Counted from the first letter of the stretch, positions 1-11,194 are shown. The stretch: 55,967 bases of DNA from Branchiostoma floridae (GCF_000003815.2 NC_049980.1:7808208-7864174); one strand, 5' to 3'. The notes: a model not told the origin generated them from the letters alone. Program-made: numbers and translations.

Positions 1-740
1 CCGTTGCCGTCGACAATTTATAACCGAGGCAACGAGGATATCGTGTTTGCGCCTAAACAGAGCCCATATACTCAAGAATATCTCGAGAAGGAAATATCCG
101 AAAATTTTGCGGTTTCCATCTTTCCATTCCTTACTAAGGGACCTTTCCAAAGATACCAAGTTTGCCAGGCCGGAACTTAAACCCTAAGGTACAATCGCGA
201 CATTAAGTTATCACCCTACCCGTTGCCGTGACAGGCGGTGCTTCAAAAAAAGGAGCTAGCGGTTGCGCCTAAACAGAGCCCATATGCTCAAGAATATCTC
301 GAAAGGGAAGTATCCGAAAATTTTGCGGTTTCCATCTTTCCATTCCTTACTAAGGGACCTTTCCAAAGATACCAAGTTTGCCAGGCCGGAACTTAAACCC
401 TAAGCTACAATCGCGACATTAAGTCATCACCCTACCCGTTGCCGTGACAGGCGGTGTCTCCAAAAAAGAGCTAGCGGTTGCGCCTAAACAGAGCCCATAT
501 GCTCAAGAATATCTCGAGAAGGAAGTATCCGAAACTTTTGCGGTTTCCATCTTTCCATTCCTTACTAAGGGACCTTTCCAAAGATACCAAGTTTGCCAGG
601 CCGGAACTTAAACCCTAAGCTACAATCGCGACATTAAGTCATCACCCTACCCGTTGTCGTGACAGGCGGTGTCTCCAAAAAAGAGCTAGCGGTTGCGCCT
701 AAACAGAGCCCATATACTCAAGAATATCTCGAGAAGGAAG
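1..740. repeat. Tandem repeat, 215-bp unit, about 3.2 copies
   Basis: Units beginning with GCGCCTAAACAGAGCCCATA start at 49, 265, 480 and 695, a period of 215-216 bp. The copies differ by few substitutions, so the array is young. The fourth copy stops near 740, and the sequence before 49 matches only loosely. The array touches the window edge and probably continues outside it. No coding potential is seen. Confidence 0.93.
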
Positions 741-1119
741 TAGGCAAGTTCAGGGTGTCATAATCTCATCCGTGAACATTCCAGGTCATAAGAACTCACC
801 CCTTATAGCAGCCCGCTATCTTAAGTGTCCAAAAGTCTGCTTTTTAAAAATTCCAACCAGCGAAAGTTTCCGCAGCCCTCAAATATGCCGCCATTTTGGC
901 ATCACATGATGTCAAGTTAGGGACTGACCACTTCAAATTAGTGGTTGGCACAGGCCTAAAAAATTAACCAAAACCATTTTTTTTTGCCTAATCGGAACGT
1001 ATGCACCCTATACTGTCTTGCCAATAAGAAATGTTTCTTACATTTTCCTGCTACAAGTCGAAAATAGGCTAAAATACTGTATGGACTCAAACTGGGGCTT
1101 CTGCGGCTGCGTCAATTAG

Positions 1120-1375
1120 GTCATTTCTCAGCAGATTACAGTTTTTGCCTATGGGGATTTACATTGTTAAGGACCCCGAAGTGAGGGTGCAAAAGCAGGG
1201 TACAAAAGTAATTAACAAGAATTGAATTTGTTGGAGTTCAGGGTAGAATCTACAAAATTTGTGAAAATGAGCTTAAGTTTGCCTACTTGTTTTCCCAGAA
1301 AGAACACTTTTTGAAATGACCCCCAGCGGAGGTCACCATACTGCAGCCGACACACGGAAGTAGGGGAACAGGATT
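1120..1375 (+). repeat. Dispersed repeat X, copy 1 (plus orientation)
   Basis: This stretch is homologous to the reverse complement of 3735-4010. Shared blocks include CCTATGGGGATTTACAT (GCC instead of CCT start in the partner), GTTAAGGACCCC, TGAAAATGAGC and GACCCCCAGCGGAGGTCA. One frame reads PMGIYIVKDPEV, like PMGIYMVKDPKV in the partner, but it is soon interrupted by stops. The family is not recognised. It may be a decayed transposon coding segment. The rest of 741-1590 shows nothing else apart from one undetermined base at 1534. Confidence 0.7.
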
Positions 1376-1589
1376 CGTTTGCAAAATACTACCCAGCCAA
1401 ACAAACATCGTAACCCAAGTCATACAGCCTCAAAATTTACGTATTCCTCTACTATCCACCACAGTTTCCGACTCGCTGACGTGCACAGAAAAAACTCTAT
1501 GGCCTTTTAAGAAATGCGACGTACTATTTTGTGNCATAAAGGTAACGTTACCCTGAGTGTAAAGCCTATGTTACTTATAGCTGAATTTA

Positions 1590-1765
1590 GCTCCCGAACA
1601 CCAAACGACCCTTAGCCGACTGAGGTCGGCAGTACTTCGGGAAGTTCGGGGGCAGTCTGTCCAGTTTTAGGCCACGCCTATCTTTGGTGCGCGCCGAACA
1701 TACGCCGAATATGCGCCAAGCATCTCCTAACCATCTCCTAACCATGTCTTAACCTAGCCCCGAAT
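1590..1765 (+). repeat. Dispersed repeat Y, copy 1 (plus orientation)
   Basis: This stretch aligns with the reverse complement of 5030-5200. Shared blocks are GAACACCA, CGACCCTTAG, GTTTTAGGCCACG, and the run GCCGAACAT / CCAAGCAT / CCTAACCATGTC. It is rich in CCGAACA/CCGAATG motifs, which also fill 4790-4990. It is probably part of a transposable element; the type is not recognised. Confidence 0.7.
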
Positions 1766-1772
1766 GCTATCT

Positions 1773-2030
1773 AAAGGCCCCCTCTCACTAGACTCCGCGC
1801 CCAGTTTGCGTCGCTTCGGGGTTCGTTCACTGTGTCACTGTTGTGTTATTTTCGCCGATTTTTTTTTTAATTTAGATATTGCGTAATGCGTAAAAGTATG
1901 ACTTAGAAGACGACAAAATACATAAAAAGAAAGAAAATTCGTTCTTTATCTCTGAAATTCGTTTGAAATGAGTACCTTTCGAACCCCGAAGCGACGCAAG
2001 CGTGACGCGAGTCTAGTGAGAGGGGGCCTT
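1773..2030. mobile_element. MITE with inverted arms (family M, member 1)
   Basis: The 258-bp element has ends AAGGCCCCCTCTCACTAGAC and its inverse GTCTAGTGAGAGGGGGCCTT. The inverted arms extend through CGCTTCGGGGTTCG / CGAACCCCGAAGCG. The AT-rich centre (ATATTGCGTAATGCGTAAAA, ATTCGTTCTTTATCTCTG) is shared with the element at 46413-46667, and the ends resemble those at 37634-37883. No transposase is seen, so it is non-autonomous. TTAA-like flanks are present. Confidence 0.85.
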
Positions 2031-2145
2031 AACCTACTCCCATCCACCCCAACCACCAGCCGCAGATTGCCAAACCTCTCCTGACTGATTCCCAACTGAT
2101 TGCTAATCGTCTCACGACTGAAATGGACATAATTCACAAAGAGGG

Positions 2146-2289
2146 NNNNNNNNNNNNNNNNNNNNNNNNNNNNNNNNNNNNNNNNNNNNNNNNNNNNNNN
2201 NNNNNNNNNNNNNNNNNNNNNNNNNNNNNNNNNNNNNNNNNNNNNNNNNNNNNNNNNNNNNNNNNNNNNNNNNNNNNNNNNNNNNNNNN
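2146..2289. other. Assembly gap (144 N)
   Basis: A run of undetermined bases. Open frames that cross it are artefacts. Confidence 0.99.
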
Positions 2290-2646
2290 TTCACATCTAC
2301 CCCAACCGGAACTGTGAATCTTTATGATGTTTATATTATCACGTTATGATAGCTAGTACAAGCAACTTGCAAGGTAGAGACATGTTTCAGAATTCAAATA
2401 TAAATAACAAATAACAATAAATACAAATAACTGCGACAAATCAGGATGCAAACACACAAAATGTCCATCAACCAATACCTACATATAGGTTACGGGGACA
2501 GGTTTATGCCAGATATATAAAAATCCGAGTACATACCAACACAACATCATCGCAACGCCTGACGTGGAGCACGAAACATCTAACAGCACAAACAAAGTAT
2601 AACACACCAGGTCCCCAAAGGCACAAGTGGATAAACAAACAGCTGC

Positions 2647-3450
2647 TCTAAGGTGCCAACTGTTACAAATATTTCAAACAGTTGCCATCAACATCAGGAT
2701 ATCAACTGTTCAGATAAGGAATTACCAAACACATCCAGGTAATAGATATCTAAGCAGACATAAATAAAGTAATTGTCATATTCAAAAAGCAGCTGCCATA
2801 CAAATCTCCTCACCATCTGCTTGGAGATAAGCTCATTAACAGACACTTACATGTAAAGCATGATGCCTGTTCTAATATATCGCAGATATAGGGGTGATTT
2901 CTGATATTATTACATCGATTATAACGACAGATACGGCACCGAAAATCTCATCAATTCGAGCGTTCATCACACACCACCAACACAACAAGTATGAAACCAA
3001 ACCATCCAGCCTATCTTGAGTAATCATGTACACAAACAGACAAATGGTCTAAGGTGCCAACTGTTACAAATATTTCAAACAGTTGCCATCAACACCAGGA
3101 TATCAACTGTTCAGATAAGGAATTACCAAACACATCCAGATGATAGATATCTAAGCAGACATAAATAAAGTAATTATCATATTCAAAAAGCACGGGGTTC
3201 CCCAAACAGCTGTCATACAAATCTCCTCACCATCTGCTTGGAGATAAGCTCATTAACAGACACTTAAAGCATGATGCCTGTTCCAATATATCGCAGATAT
3301 AGGGGTGATTTCTGATATTATTACATCGATTATAACGACAGATACGGCGCCCAAAATCTCATCAATTCTAGCGTTCATCACACCCCACCAACACAACAAG
3401 TATGAAACCAATCCATCCAGCCGATCTTGAGTAATCTTGTACACAGACAG
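2647..3450. repeat. Tandem duplication, 401-bp unit, two copies
   Basis: The unit starts TCTAAGGTGCCAACTGTTAC at 2647 and again at 3048. The copies are nearly identical over about 400 bp, apart from short indels such as ACATGTA near 2850 and a CGGGGTTCCCC insertion near 3192. The minus strand of copy 2 has an 85-codon open frame (3253-3510) that matches nothing I recognise. I treat the segment as non-coding repeat. Confidence 0.92.
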
Positions 3451-3734
3451 ACCAACATAACAGAAAATATAACCTCCATTCCATGACATTTCATGGAGGT
3501 AATAATCCATTTTTTCTATGCTGTTACGGTCTCATAACACAGTATTTATCCGCGACCCCCGTCCCCAAAAGTAGTTCGGGTTAGAATAGTGCATAGCAGT
3601 ACTTGCAAAGGCCGTATTTATTCTTCCGTGCACAACAGCGAGGTGGAATCTGTGGAGAATAGTAGAGGAATACATCGGTGTTCATACTGTATAAGTTGGA
3701 TTACGATGCTTTTTCGGCCGGCGGGAATTTGCGC

Positions 3735-4010
3735 CTTGATATGTTACCGGCTCTTCCTGTTCGCCGCCTGCAGTTCCATGACCTCCGCTGGGGGTCAAAT
3801 CAAAGTGTCTTATATAGAAAAACGAGCCGGCAAATCTATGCTCATTTTCAGATATTTTGTAGGTTGTACCCTCAACTTCATCATACTAAATTCTTGTAAA
3901 TTGTATCTGCACCCTACTATAGGTTTTGAGTCGTCGAACCACGTCACTTTGGGGTCCTTAACCATGTAAATCCCCATTGGCGAAAAACTGTGTTCTGAGT
4001 CCTTCATCCA
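3735..4010 (-). repeat. Dispersed repeat X, copy 2 (minus orientation)
   Basis: This is the inverted partner of 1120-1375. On the minus strand a frame of about 78 codons (3810-4046) contains PMGIYMVKDPKVTWFDDSKP, better preserved than in copy 1, so this may be an old coding segment of a transposable element. The family is not recognised. The 4050-4790 stretch around it holds only low-complexity sequence (C-runs near 4195-4235) and no supported gene. Confidence 0.65.
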
Positions 4011-4856
4011 CAGCGTGAATTCCCCAGGGACGGACAAGCACATCAAATTCGACCGATATGTTAGGAACTGACCTCGGCTGACTTGAACTGTAACATTTTC
4101 GTTACCGTCTGCCCGCCGTTACCATGGCAACGGCCGCCAAGACCGCTCCCTATGCTTAAGTATAGGACTTAGTGCGGTCTAAAGCCGGCTCGACCCCCCC
4201 CCCTTTCCGCCCTAAAAAAAGACAACAAACCCCCCCACCCCAACCCCAATCATTCAGAACGGTAGAATATGGTCTGGCAAGCTCCTTGTAGAAGAAAAAG
4301 TCAACCAGAATATTAAATTTGTTGATATAATGAGACCAATTAACGGCCCCTCAGATAGTCCTTGTACAGGGCCGACACCTGTGCTAGGCGCCGAAGTGCA
4401 AAGTTGGCCATATCTCAGGAACCATTTGGATTTCTGTTCTAAAACTTGGTACGGTTTTATATCTTGACTAGTTTTATTGTATGAGTGTAAATAAATCCAA
4501 TGTCAAGTTGGTTTAACATCACCATGAGATCAAATTTGGATCATAGATAGCGCCATGGCCAATACGGCATTTATCGCTCTTCTTTGTTTCTGGCTGGATG
4601 TCGGTCATGTGAAGTTCGGGGGTGATTCGCCCACGTTCTGGTAATTTTTATTTTGCTTGGAAAGGAGTTAGCAGAGATTTTTCTATGGTCTCGGGGAGAG
4701 TCGTGGGTAGGTTGGAAACTAGCTGTGAGGAAGTCAGCAGTGGTTATGGTGTGGTGAAGATTTAAATTTGACTGCTGACTTACAACCGAACACCAGCCAA
4801 CCGAGCCGAACACCATCAGATCACTGGCCAACCCATTCCAGACCAGCCTTGCAGAG

Positions 4857-4887
4857 CCGAATGTTTTGAACATTTCAAAACATTCGG
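4857..4887. repeat. Perfect 13-bp palindrome with 5-nt loop
   Basis: CCGAATGTTTTGA, loop ACATT, TCAAAACATTCGG. It lies inside a stretch of repeated CAGCCGA/CCGAA(C/T) motifs (4790-4990) and could be a cruciform or the centre of a foldback element. Confidence 0.9.
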
Positions 4888-5029
4888 ATGGCGCAGCCGA
4901 AGACCAGCCGACTCAGTCGAACGCCAGCCGACTCAGCCGAATGCCAGCCGACTACAGCCGACTCAGCTCCCCAATCACTCATAACCATAGTCAGGAGAGA
5001 GTCGGGAGCGTAAATTCTATGTGTAACCT

Positions 5030-5200
5030 AGGCATTCAGGGCGAGGTTAGGACATGGTTAGGACATGTTCGGCACATGCTTGGTATACGCTCGGCGCAAG
5101 TTCAGCACGAGAGATTATCGTGGCCTAAAACTACAGAGACTGCTCACGAACAAATGACGACCTGGGTCGCCTAAGGGTCGGCTGGTGTTCAGGAGCCAAC
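5030..5200 (-). repeat. Dispersed repeat Y, copy 2 (minus orientation)
   Basis: The reverse complement matches 1590-1765. Immediately beyond it, at about 5228, begins the block shared with 21053 and following, the tandem gene duplication. Copy Y2 therefore abuts the duplication edge. Confidence 0.7.
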
Positions 5201-5487
5201 TTGGGCTATGTGCAACCGGGGCTTATCGTGCATTGACTTTAAGAACTTGATGATTTGATTGCTGACAAGAACGCAATATTTGTTGAGGTAATGAATGATT
5301 CGTACCAGCAGAATTTACTTGTCTAACATTCTACTTTCAGGGTTTCTTACGATTACATCCTTATATATTTCTCATTCATGTTTATCTAAATCAAGACTGT
5401 CAAGCAGTCACATTTGCGAAACAATTAAACGTTACACATGAAAACTTCTTATTAAGACTTTCAATACTAATATAAACATTATCTTAC

Positions 5488-5676
5488 CGCTGCATGTAAA
5501 ACTTGGGTTTTTAGGGTACCGGTAACCTCCATAGCAACGGTAACGACTGTCAGACGAGGAGGTCAGATAGTATCCCGGATGACCGGTGTTGCATCTTGGG
5601 TAACCAATGCTGTTGTGAGACGTGCCGCCACTGTAGTATCCATTAGGGTGAGGGGATGGCTGGGGACATGAGGCGG
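5488..5676 (-). CDS. Exon: four-cysteine sushi-like module (paralogue 1)
   Basis: 189 nt, entered and left in phase 1, as is usual for shuffled extracellular modules. The acceptor is TGATTCCAG and the donor GTAAGATA. It contains PHPNGYYSGG, GHPGYYLTSSSD, YRCYGGYRYP and SFTCSG. About 90% of it is shared with 21518-21706, with the reading frame preserved, which argues for selection on protein. Confidence 0.8.
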
Positions 5677-8621
5677 CTGGAATCAGAAACGGTACAGATA
5701 ATGAGGTCGTTTGCATTTGGTGAAAGCACATGCCTGGAAACAGTTACGACACTGTGTTTAATTTTTAACTCTGCATATCTAACGTTAGATGACATGTCAT
5801 GGTTGATTTTTAAACCCACCTGAAACAGGCTTTGTTAAACTTTCCCGATTGCCGAGCTTTGTATAGATGTTGAAATTGTAGTCATATCCACCGTACGTCA
5901 CCTTTGCCTTGAAGAAAAGGAAGATGTTTTAAAATTTACAATTACCTAAAATGATTTGATTACCTAGAATAATTTGAAGTATAATACTCAAGATTTCCAA
6001 AGTATTCATAGCTGCACTTGCTGCCTGTTTCGTCTTGAGATGTTTTACTATGGACGTTTAGACTACTGTTACAGACATCAATCAGAGCACACATNNNNNN
6101 NNNNNNNNNNNNNNNNNNNNNNNNNNNNNNNNNNNNNNNNNNNNNNNNNNNNNNNNNNNNNNNNNNNNNNNNNNNNNNNNNNNNNNNNNNNNNNNNNNNN
6201 NNNNNNNNNNNNNNNNNNNNNNNNNNNNNNNNNNNNNNNNNNNNNNNNNNNNNNNNNNNNNNNNNNNNNNNNNNNNNNNNNNNNNNNNNNNNNNNNNNNN
6301 NNNNNNNNNNNNNNNNNNNNNNNNNNNNNNNNNNNNNNNNNNNNNNNNNNNNNNNNNNNNNNNNNNNNNNNNNNNNNNNNNNNNNNNNNNNNNNNNNNNN
6401 NNNNNNNNNNNNNNNNNNNNNNNNNNNNNNNNNNNNNNNNNNNNNNNNNNNNNNNNNNNNNNNNNNNNNNNNNNNNNNNNNNNNNNNNNNNNNNNNNNNN
6501 NNNNNNNNNNNNNNNNNNNNNNNNNNNNNNNNNNNNNNNNNNNNNNNNNNNNNNNNNNNNNNNNNNNNNNNNNNNNNNNNNNNNNNNNNNNNNNNNNNNN
6601 NNNNNNNNNNNNNNNNNNNNNNNNNNNNNNNNNNNNNNNNNNNNNNNNNNNNNNNNNNNNNNNNNNNNNNNNNNNNNNNNNNNNNNNNNNNNNNNNNNNN
6701 NNNNNNNNNNNNNNNNNNNNNNNNNNNNNNNNNNNNNNNNNNNNNNNNNNNNNNNNNNNNNNNNNNNNNNNNNNNNNNNNNNNNNNNNNNNNNNNNNNNN
6801 NNNNNNNNNNNNNNNNNNNNNNNNNNNNNNNNNNNNNNNNNNNNNNNNNNNNNNNNNNNNNNNNNNNNNNNNNNNNNNNNNNNNNNNNNNNNNNNNNNNN
6901 NNNNNNNNNNNNNNNNNNNNNNNNNNNNNNNNNNNNNNNNNNNNNNNNNNNNNNNNNNNNNNNNNNNNNNNNNNNNNNNNNNNNNNNNNNNNNNNNNNNN
7001 NNNNNNNNNNNNNNNNNNNNNNNNNNNNNNNNNNNNNNNNNNNNNNNNNNNACACAAACACGCACACACATACCACAAACAACACAGTCTATCCACACAT
7101 ATGGCACATGTACACAAACACACACGCATGCACACACACATACATTTATATGCCATTCACATTTCCATACAGTTGGACATCCATTGCTGTGGACAAGGTG
7201 TGAATCTCCACGTGGCAGCGCCATTGTAGTTCAATTAAATTAGCATAATGATAATTAGCTATAATACGTTTGTCAAACAGTAAAATATAGTAACAAAAAG
7301 ACTACAAGAAAATTCAAATACGTTTACAAATTCAATATATGTTTCTTTCTAAAAGTAAGACACCTTCTGTTACTACGGACATTTGCTTAACCTAAGTATC
7401 TTTTTAGTAATCAGTGTACTTACTGTCCTTTTTCGCATCGATCACCCCCACAGTCGAATCGGTATGAGAAGCTTCTCGTTGAACTATCTAAGCTTATGAC
7501 GTCTAGACGTAGGTCAATGTCTGCATCTGTGCCGGCAAAGTTGCTACCACTTGTTCTGATTTGTACTGTGGTTCCTAAGAACATGCCAACATTATTGTCA
7601 TGGTCTACAGAGTAAACTGGGCGTCTGACTATAACCAATAATATTGGTTGCGTAAACCAAAACGCGAGTCCATTCCAAGACACCATGCGGATCTTTGTTG
7701 CCATTGTTTAGAATTGATTTTTAAAGTTTTGTAATTATATGTCTAGGACATTTAAAACTTCAGAAATATTTTTAACACTGATTCAACTTTATGAATATTT
7801 TCCTGGTCCTGTAAAACTTTGGAAATATTAATGGTGTGGAATTGGATACTTGTAATGGTTTCTAAATAATGATAACAACATTCTACCATTATTTACCAAT
7901 TTCTACCATTTTTTGTAAATGGTTCAGTGGGCTGGGAAGATAGCAATTCACAAATCCTTGCAAAGTATGGTTGGGTGCCATGCAACAATGGCCCACCCCA
8001 AAGGATCCAGCAGTGAAATCTAAAAATATACAGATGCAACAATAGGGCTTACTTTAATGGGGACAATAAACTAATTTTACTATTTGGCAATGTTTACAAA
8101 TATTTGTAAATGTGAAATAATCACACAAAGGTTTCACAATTATTCTAAAAAAATATATTTTTGTACAGTTACTTTCAAAATGGTTCTAACATATTCAAAG
8201 GGATTCAAATAGAGAAGTATTTTCTCAGTCAATTTTATTAAAAATAATTTGATTATTGTGGCTCAGATATTCTTTTATTCAAAATAATTTAGACTAATCA
8301 TAAATATTGCCTATAAACCCTCATGGTGTCTTGGAATAGACTCTATATTATTTTCATTAGTTTAGATGAAAAAGATGAAAAATGTCACAGTCACGAGAAC
8401 CATCTGTGTACAGTGTGCGAATTACCATGCTTTCTATTGTTTGACTTTCTCTAAATGCTTTAGATAAGACTCTCTAATATAGCTCAAGTAGCTTGTTAAA
8501 CATAAGTCAGGATTTTGATACATCGCTTTTCAAGATTCAGAACCGTCAGCGAATGAAAGACAAACATACCCCCTGAAGTTCCTCTGATAGTCGTTAAAAC
8601 AACAAGGAGCATCCGCAGAAC
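5488..8621 (-). CDS. Secreted PLAT-like / sushi-like protein gene, paralogue 1 (partial)
   Basis: Exons read on the minus strand are 8621-8570 (start and signal peptide), 7574-7424, an uncertain exon near 6047-5964, 5907-5820 and 5676-5488. The first exon encodes MLLVVLTTIRGTSG and joins in phase to GTTVQIRTSGSNFAGTDADI. That strand plus AGTDADI resembles the start of a PLAT/LH2 domain. Exon 5907-5820 gives KVTYGGYDYNF, like the closing PLAT strand. Exon 5676-5488 is a phase 1-1 module with four cysteines (SCPQP, RCNTGH, YRCYGGY, FTCSG) resembling a sushi/CCP domain. The product is probably secreted; its function is unknown. A 957-base gap and an unresolved middle exon leave the model incomplete, and exons after the sushi-like module were not found. 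A paralogue lies at 21518-23953. What is seen is the open, conserved, correctly phased exons; the domain names are inference. Confidence 0.65.
5820..5907 (-). CDS. Exon: AKVTYGGYDYNF segment (paralogue 1)
   Basis: 88 nt. The acceptor is TTTTCTTCAAG and the donor GTGGGTTT. It enters in phase 0 and leaves in phase 1, so it joins the sushi-like exon correctly. The counterpart at 21830-21917 has the same length with many amino-acid changes (AKVMYGGYEYYF). Confidence 0.75.
5964..6047 (-). CDS. Uncertain exon: SQDETGSKCSYEYF segment (paralogue 1)
   Basis: On the minus strand the frame KTSQDETGSKCSYEYFGN is similar to the paralogue near 22000 (QDETGTRCSYEYFENVL). The donor sites do not keep phase with the next exon. 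The paralogue lacks one A in the TAAAAC run near the start, which would shift frame if that base is coding. The exon borders are therefore unresolved, or the genes are decaying. Confidence 0.35.
6095..7051. other. Assembly gap (957 N)
   Basis: Undetermined bases inside paralogue 1. The right flank is a CA-type microsatellite, a likely cause of the failed assembly. Confidence 0.99.
7052..7141. repeat. CA-rich microsatellite
   Basis: Imperfect CACA/ACGC tract next to the gap. The equivalent position in paralogue 2 (23085-23180) is also a CA tract, so the microsatellite predates the gene duplication. Confidence 0.85.
7424..7574 (-). CDS. Exon: PLAT-like first strands (paralogue 1)
   Basis: 151 nt. 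The acceptor is ATGTTCTTAG and the donor GTAAGTAC. It enters in phase 1 and leaves in phase 2. It encodes TTVQIRTSGSNFAGTDADID and ends FDCGGDRCEKG. AGTDA with alternating hydrophobics is typical of PLAT/LH2 modules. The paralogue 2 counterpart is 148 nt, a one-codon difference. Confidence 0.75.
7667..8105. repeat. Segment repeated at 27086-27549
   Basis: Intronic segment of paralogue 1, starting GAGTCCATTCCAAGACACCA. It recurs in the same orientation at 27086-27549 and is missing at the equivalent place in paralogue 2 (near 23650). It shows a rearrangement after or during the tandem duplication. 8106-8570 is also intronic, with no other feature seen. Confidence 0.85.
8570..8621 (-). CDS. Exon: start codon and signal peptide (paralogue 1)
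   Basis: 52 nt. The acceptor is TTTTCTTTAG and the donor GTATGTTT. The ATG at 8612-8610 gives MLLVVLTTIRGTSG, a short hydrophobic leader that leaves in phase 1 and matches the next exon. The frame is open upstream to the acceptor (VLR), so the true start could lie in an earlier exon. The copy at 23902-23953 gives MLLVVLTTVRGTSG. Confidence 0.65.
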
Positions 8622-9107
8622 CTAAAGAAAATGTATTTTCTTGTCAGTACTGCATCAACTGTCGAAGATATGTAACGTTCAAGGCATTGTGTTCATGACC
8701 CAATAAATGTATCCAACACGTAAAAAAGCCTAAATCAAAATCAAGTTTTAACATGTATCGACTCGCATGGAGTCCCAATATTTGAACAAAGCAACATTCG
8801 AATAAATCAATTTTTAGTTCCATAGTTTTTTCAAAATTTCACTTCATGTAAGGTGTATGCCTGTGATAAGCAGGCATATATCACCGACATTTCCATACGA
8901 AATTTCAGGTTATTTAGTTGACAGAAAAGCCAAAAAGGAAAAACGGACAAAAACTAAGAGCAAATGTCTGTAAGAATCAAACAGTAGTGTTCATCTACAT
9001 CTACATTGTTGAACCCCCAAATGGTCCCGCGTGGGGCATCGAAGGGGGGGAGGTGTCTGAGGCTCCCGGGTTAGGGCGGGCAGGCCCCCTGCCTGGCACG
9101 GAAGCAC

Positions 9108-9188
9108 TTACAACCGTGCGAGGCAGGGCGTTCCACTCAGGAATAGTGCGTGGGAAAAATGAGTATTTATATGTGTCAGAACCGCACA
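9108..9188 (-). pseudogene. CR1/Jockey-type LINE, C-terminal fragment
   Basis: The minus strand encodes GSDTYKYSFFPRTIPEWNAL, the conserved end of CR1/Jockey-clade reverse transcriptase ORFs (SFFPRTIxEWNxLP). The upstream part of the same LINE lies at 12446-12850. The TIR element at 9189-12445 separates them. Confidence 0.85.
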
Positions 9189-9451
9189 GGTGTGACAGCG
9201 ATCTCGCCCCCCGTGATCTCGCCCCCCGGGGGCGAAATCACTAGCGATCTCGCCCTCCCCGGCTAGTGATCTCGCCCCCCCTACCTCGCCCCCCTTTAGC
9301 CATTTCTCCCCCCCCCCCATAAAAACCGGTTTACATAACATTTTAGAAGTTGATTAGTATAAATCACAAAATGCAGTTTCAGAATGATATAAGTACACGA
9401 GTCTGATACATAACTAACGTTACATCCATAGTATTAATATTAACGTATTTA

Positions 9452-10030
9452 CGAGGGGCATTCAATAAGTAATGCCCCTGACCCACTGCCAGTTGTCTGA
9501 TCTAGATGAAATGTTGCATGTGTAATGAGTCATATCTCTATGGATTATGTTGCAAAAAACAGCTCTGAACTAATTGTGGTTACTGATTTACTGGTGTTTG
9601 AACTGAGTCAGGTGCGAAATGGACCAGGTGTGAAATGGAGCAAGTTGAGTGTCGCGCAGTGATCCGGTTTTTGTATTTGAAAGGACGCACACCAAAAGGG
9701 ACTTTTGATGAAATGAAAAAAAACTTATGGTGATGATGCCCCATCATATGACCTTGTAAAACGCTGGCATCCTGAATTCAAACAAGGCCGGAAGTCTGTG
9801 GAAACAGCTTCCAGACCTGGTCGTCCCTCTTCTGCCATTGATGAGGCACCTGTCGGAGGACCAACCTGGGATGTCCTACAAGAACGGTGTCCAGAGCTAC
9901 ATCAAATGATGGGAGAAATGCATAACTCTGGGTGGTTACTATGTAGAGAAAGACTAATAACTGTGCCAAGTTTCATTAATCTCCTGCTATGGGAAATGGG
10001 TCAGGGACATTACTTATTGAATGCCCCTCG
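9452..10030 (+). mobile_element. Mariner (Tc1/mariner) derivative, internally deleted
   Basis: The terminal inverted repeats CGAGGGGCATTCAATAAGTA and TACTTATTGAATGCCCCTCG (the right one with one change, TTACTTA in place) are flanked by TA on both sides (9450-9451, 10031-10032), the mariner target. The 579-bp length is less than half of a full mariner, so most of the transposase gene is missing. Confidence 0.92.
9635..9870 (+). pseudogene. Mariner transposase N-terminal remnant
   Basis: From ATG at 9635 the frame reads MEQVECRAVIRFLYLKGRTP, then TFDEMKK, typical of the mariner N-terminal helix-turn-helix. An eight-A run near 9717 shifts the frame. The continuation is YGDDAPSYDLVKRWHPEFKQ and then SRPGRPSSAIDEA, the conserved GRP-type linker. 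The catalytic D,D34D region is absent. The gene is dead. Confidence 0.85.
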
Positions 10031-10744
10031 TACATATTGATAAGACAGTTGAAGTTGTTTCGGACAAGGAGGGTTGGGTTCCTTGTATTCCCATTACTGC
10101 ATATACTTGAGTCTCGACATAAGATGTATTTCATTGTATTCACCTGTCCTCAAGCAACCTATATATCTCCTATATGAAGCCTCTACTATGAATTGACGAC
10201 AAAAGAAGTATGAAATGTCTTTATTAGTTATGTAGATAAGTTTTTCATTAGAATATCGCACATTTTGTTATATGCACCTAGCCTATGGGTATCTTCACCT
10301 CCAATATGACTGTTTTTCTAGTATTGAGAAACTCTGGTGTTTTACCCGTGTTTCTTAAGACTGGAACTTCACCAGTGTTTTTGTAGCATTTCGCAACAGG
10401 TATATGAACTTACGCGTAGATAGTGTTTATGATGAGAAACTATTATTCACTTGTGTTTTTGTTAGTGCTTTGGAAATATTTCCAGCACAAGAAAGAAAAT
10501 ACTATGACAAATTGAAAAGATATAGCTGACTTATTCCGTGCCGTAGATGGTGTTGATTAATACGTTAGCGATAGCGCTGTCTTTGTATGCCACCTCAACT
10601 GCAAACAAGATTGGCAATGGAAAACATACATTGCCATGACGACGGTGGGTGTTGTAGGGTTATTTCACCAGAGCAAAATGTGAAAATAGCATTGGAATGG
10701 GTTTGGCAGGTACGTGCGCGTACATAGACTGGAACTTCTCTGTT

Positions 10745-10985
10745 GCACTAGCCCTGGCACCTAGCCCACCTGCAACACAAGCCTACAGCCAGCAGAAATG
10801 TACTATGGTCTGCCAGTGGACCTAAACCTACAGTCAGCACTACAGTGTATAGTGGAGAATGAAAAGAGGAAGAACCAACTGTTTCCAGCACTTGCACCTG
10901 GAAGAACCAACCGTTTCCAGCACTTGCACCTAATGCACATTGCTTTTCTACTTCGTAATATTCCAATCATTGAGATAACTTGACG
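10745..10985 (-). repeat. Dispersed repeat, inverted partner of 33590-33730
   Basis: The reverse complement (GGAATATTACGAAGTAG, GTGCTGGAAACAGTTGGTTC, CACTGTAGTGC, CACTGGCAGACCAT) matches 33590-33740. A 30-bp piece (AGGAAGAACCAACTG to CACTTGCACCT) is tandemly doubled at 10866-10929. 12060-12125 on the same strand matches 33150-33230, so one longer repeat family was expanded here by about 1 kb. Confidence 0.75.
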
Positions 10986-11194
10986 GTTAAACTTTCCACA
11001 CAATGGACGTCCTCACCACCCACAGCAATAACAATCGATGCACGAACCTCCCCCTGGCTTTTAACCCCGTCACAGACACAGAAAAGCATCCTCTAGCTGC
11101 CGCACAAAACCACCCTCTGTCTTGAAGGTCTGACGCAAGTAGAAAGAATCCAAGGGAGGCAGCAAGTCCCACATTCCAACAAGGCAGCCTGCAT

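Noticed and set aside
3253-3510. 85-codon minus-strand frame in the 401-bp duplication
   Set aside because: No recognisable motif, and copy 1 does not keep the frame intact; repeat origin is the simpler view.
5960-7224. Several 330-410 codon open frames on both strands
   Set aside because: They consist almost entirely of undetermined bases across the 957-base gap.
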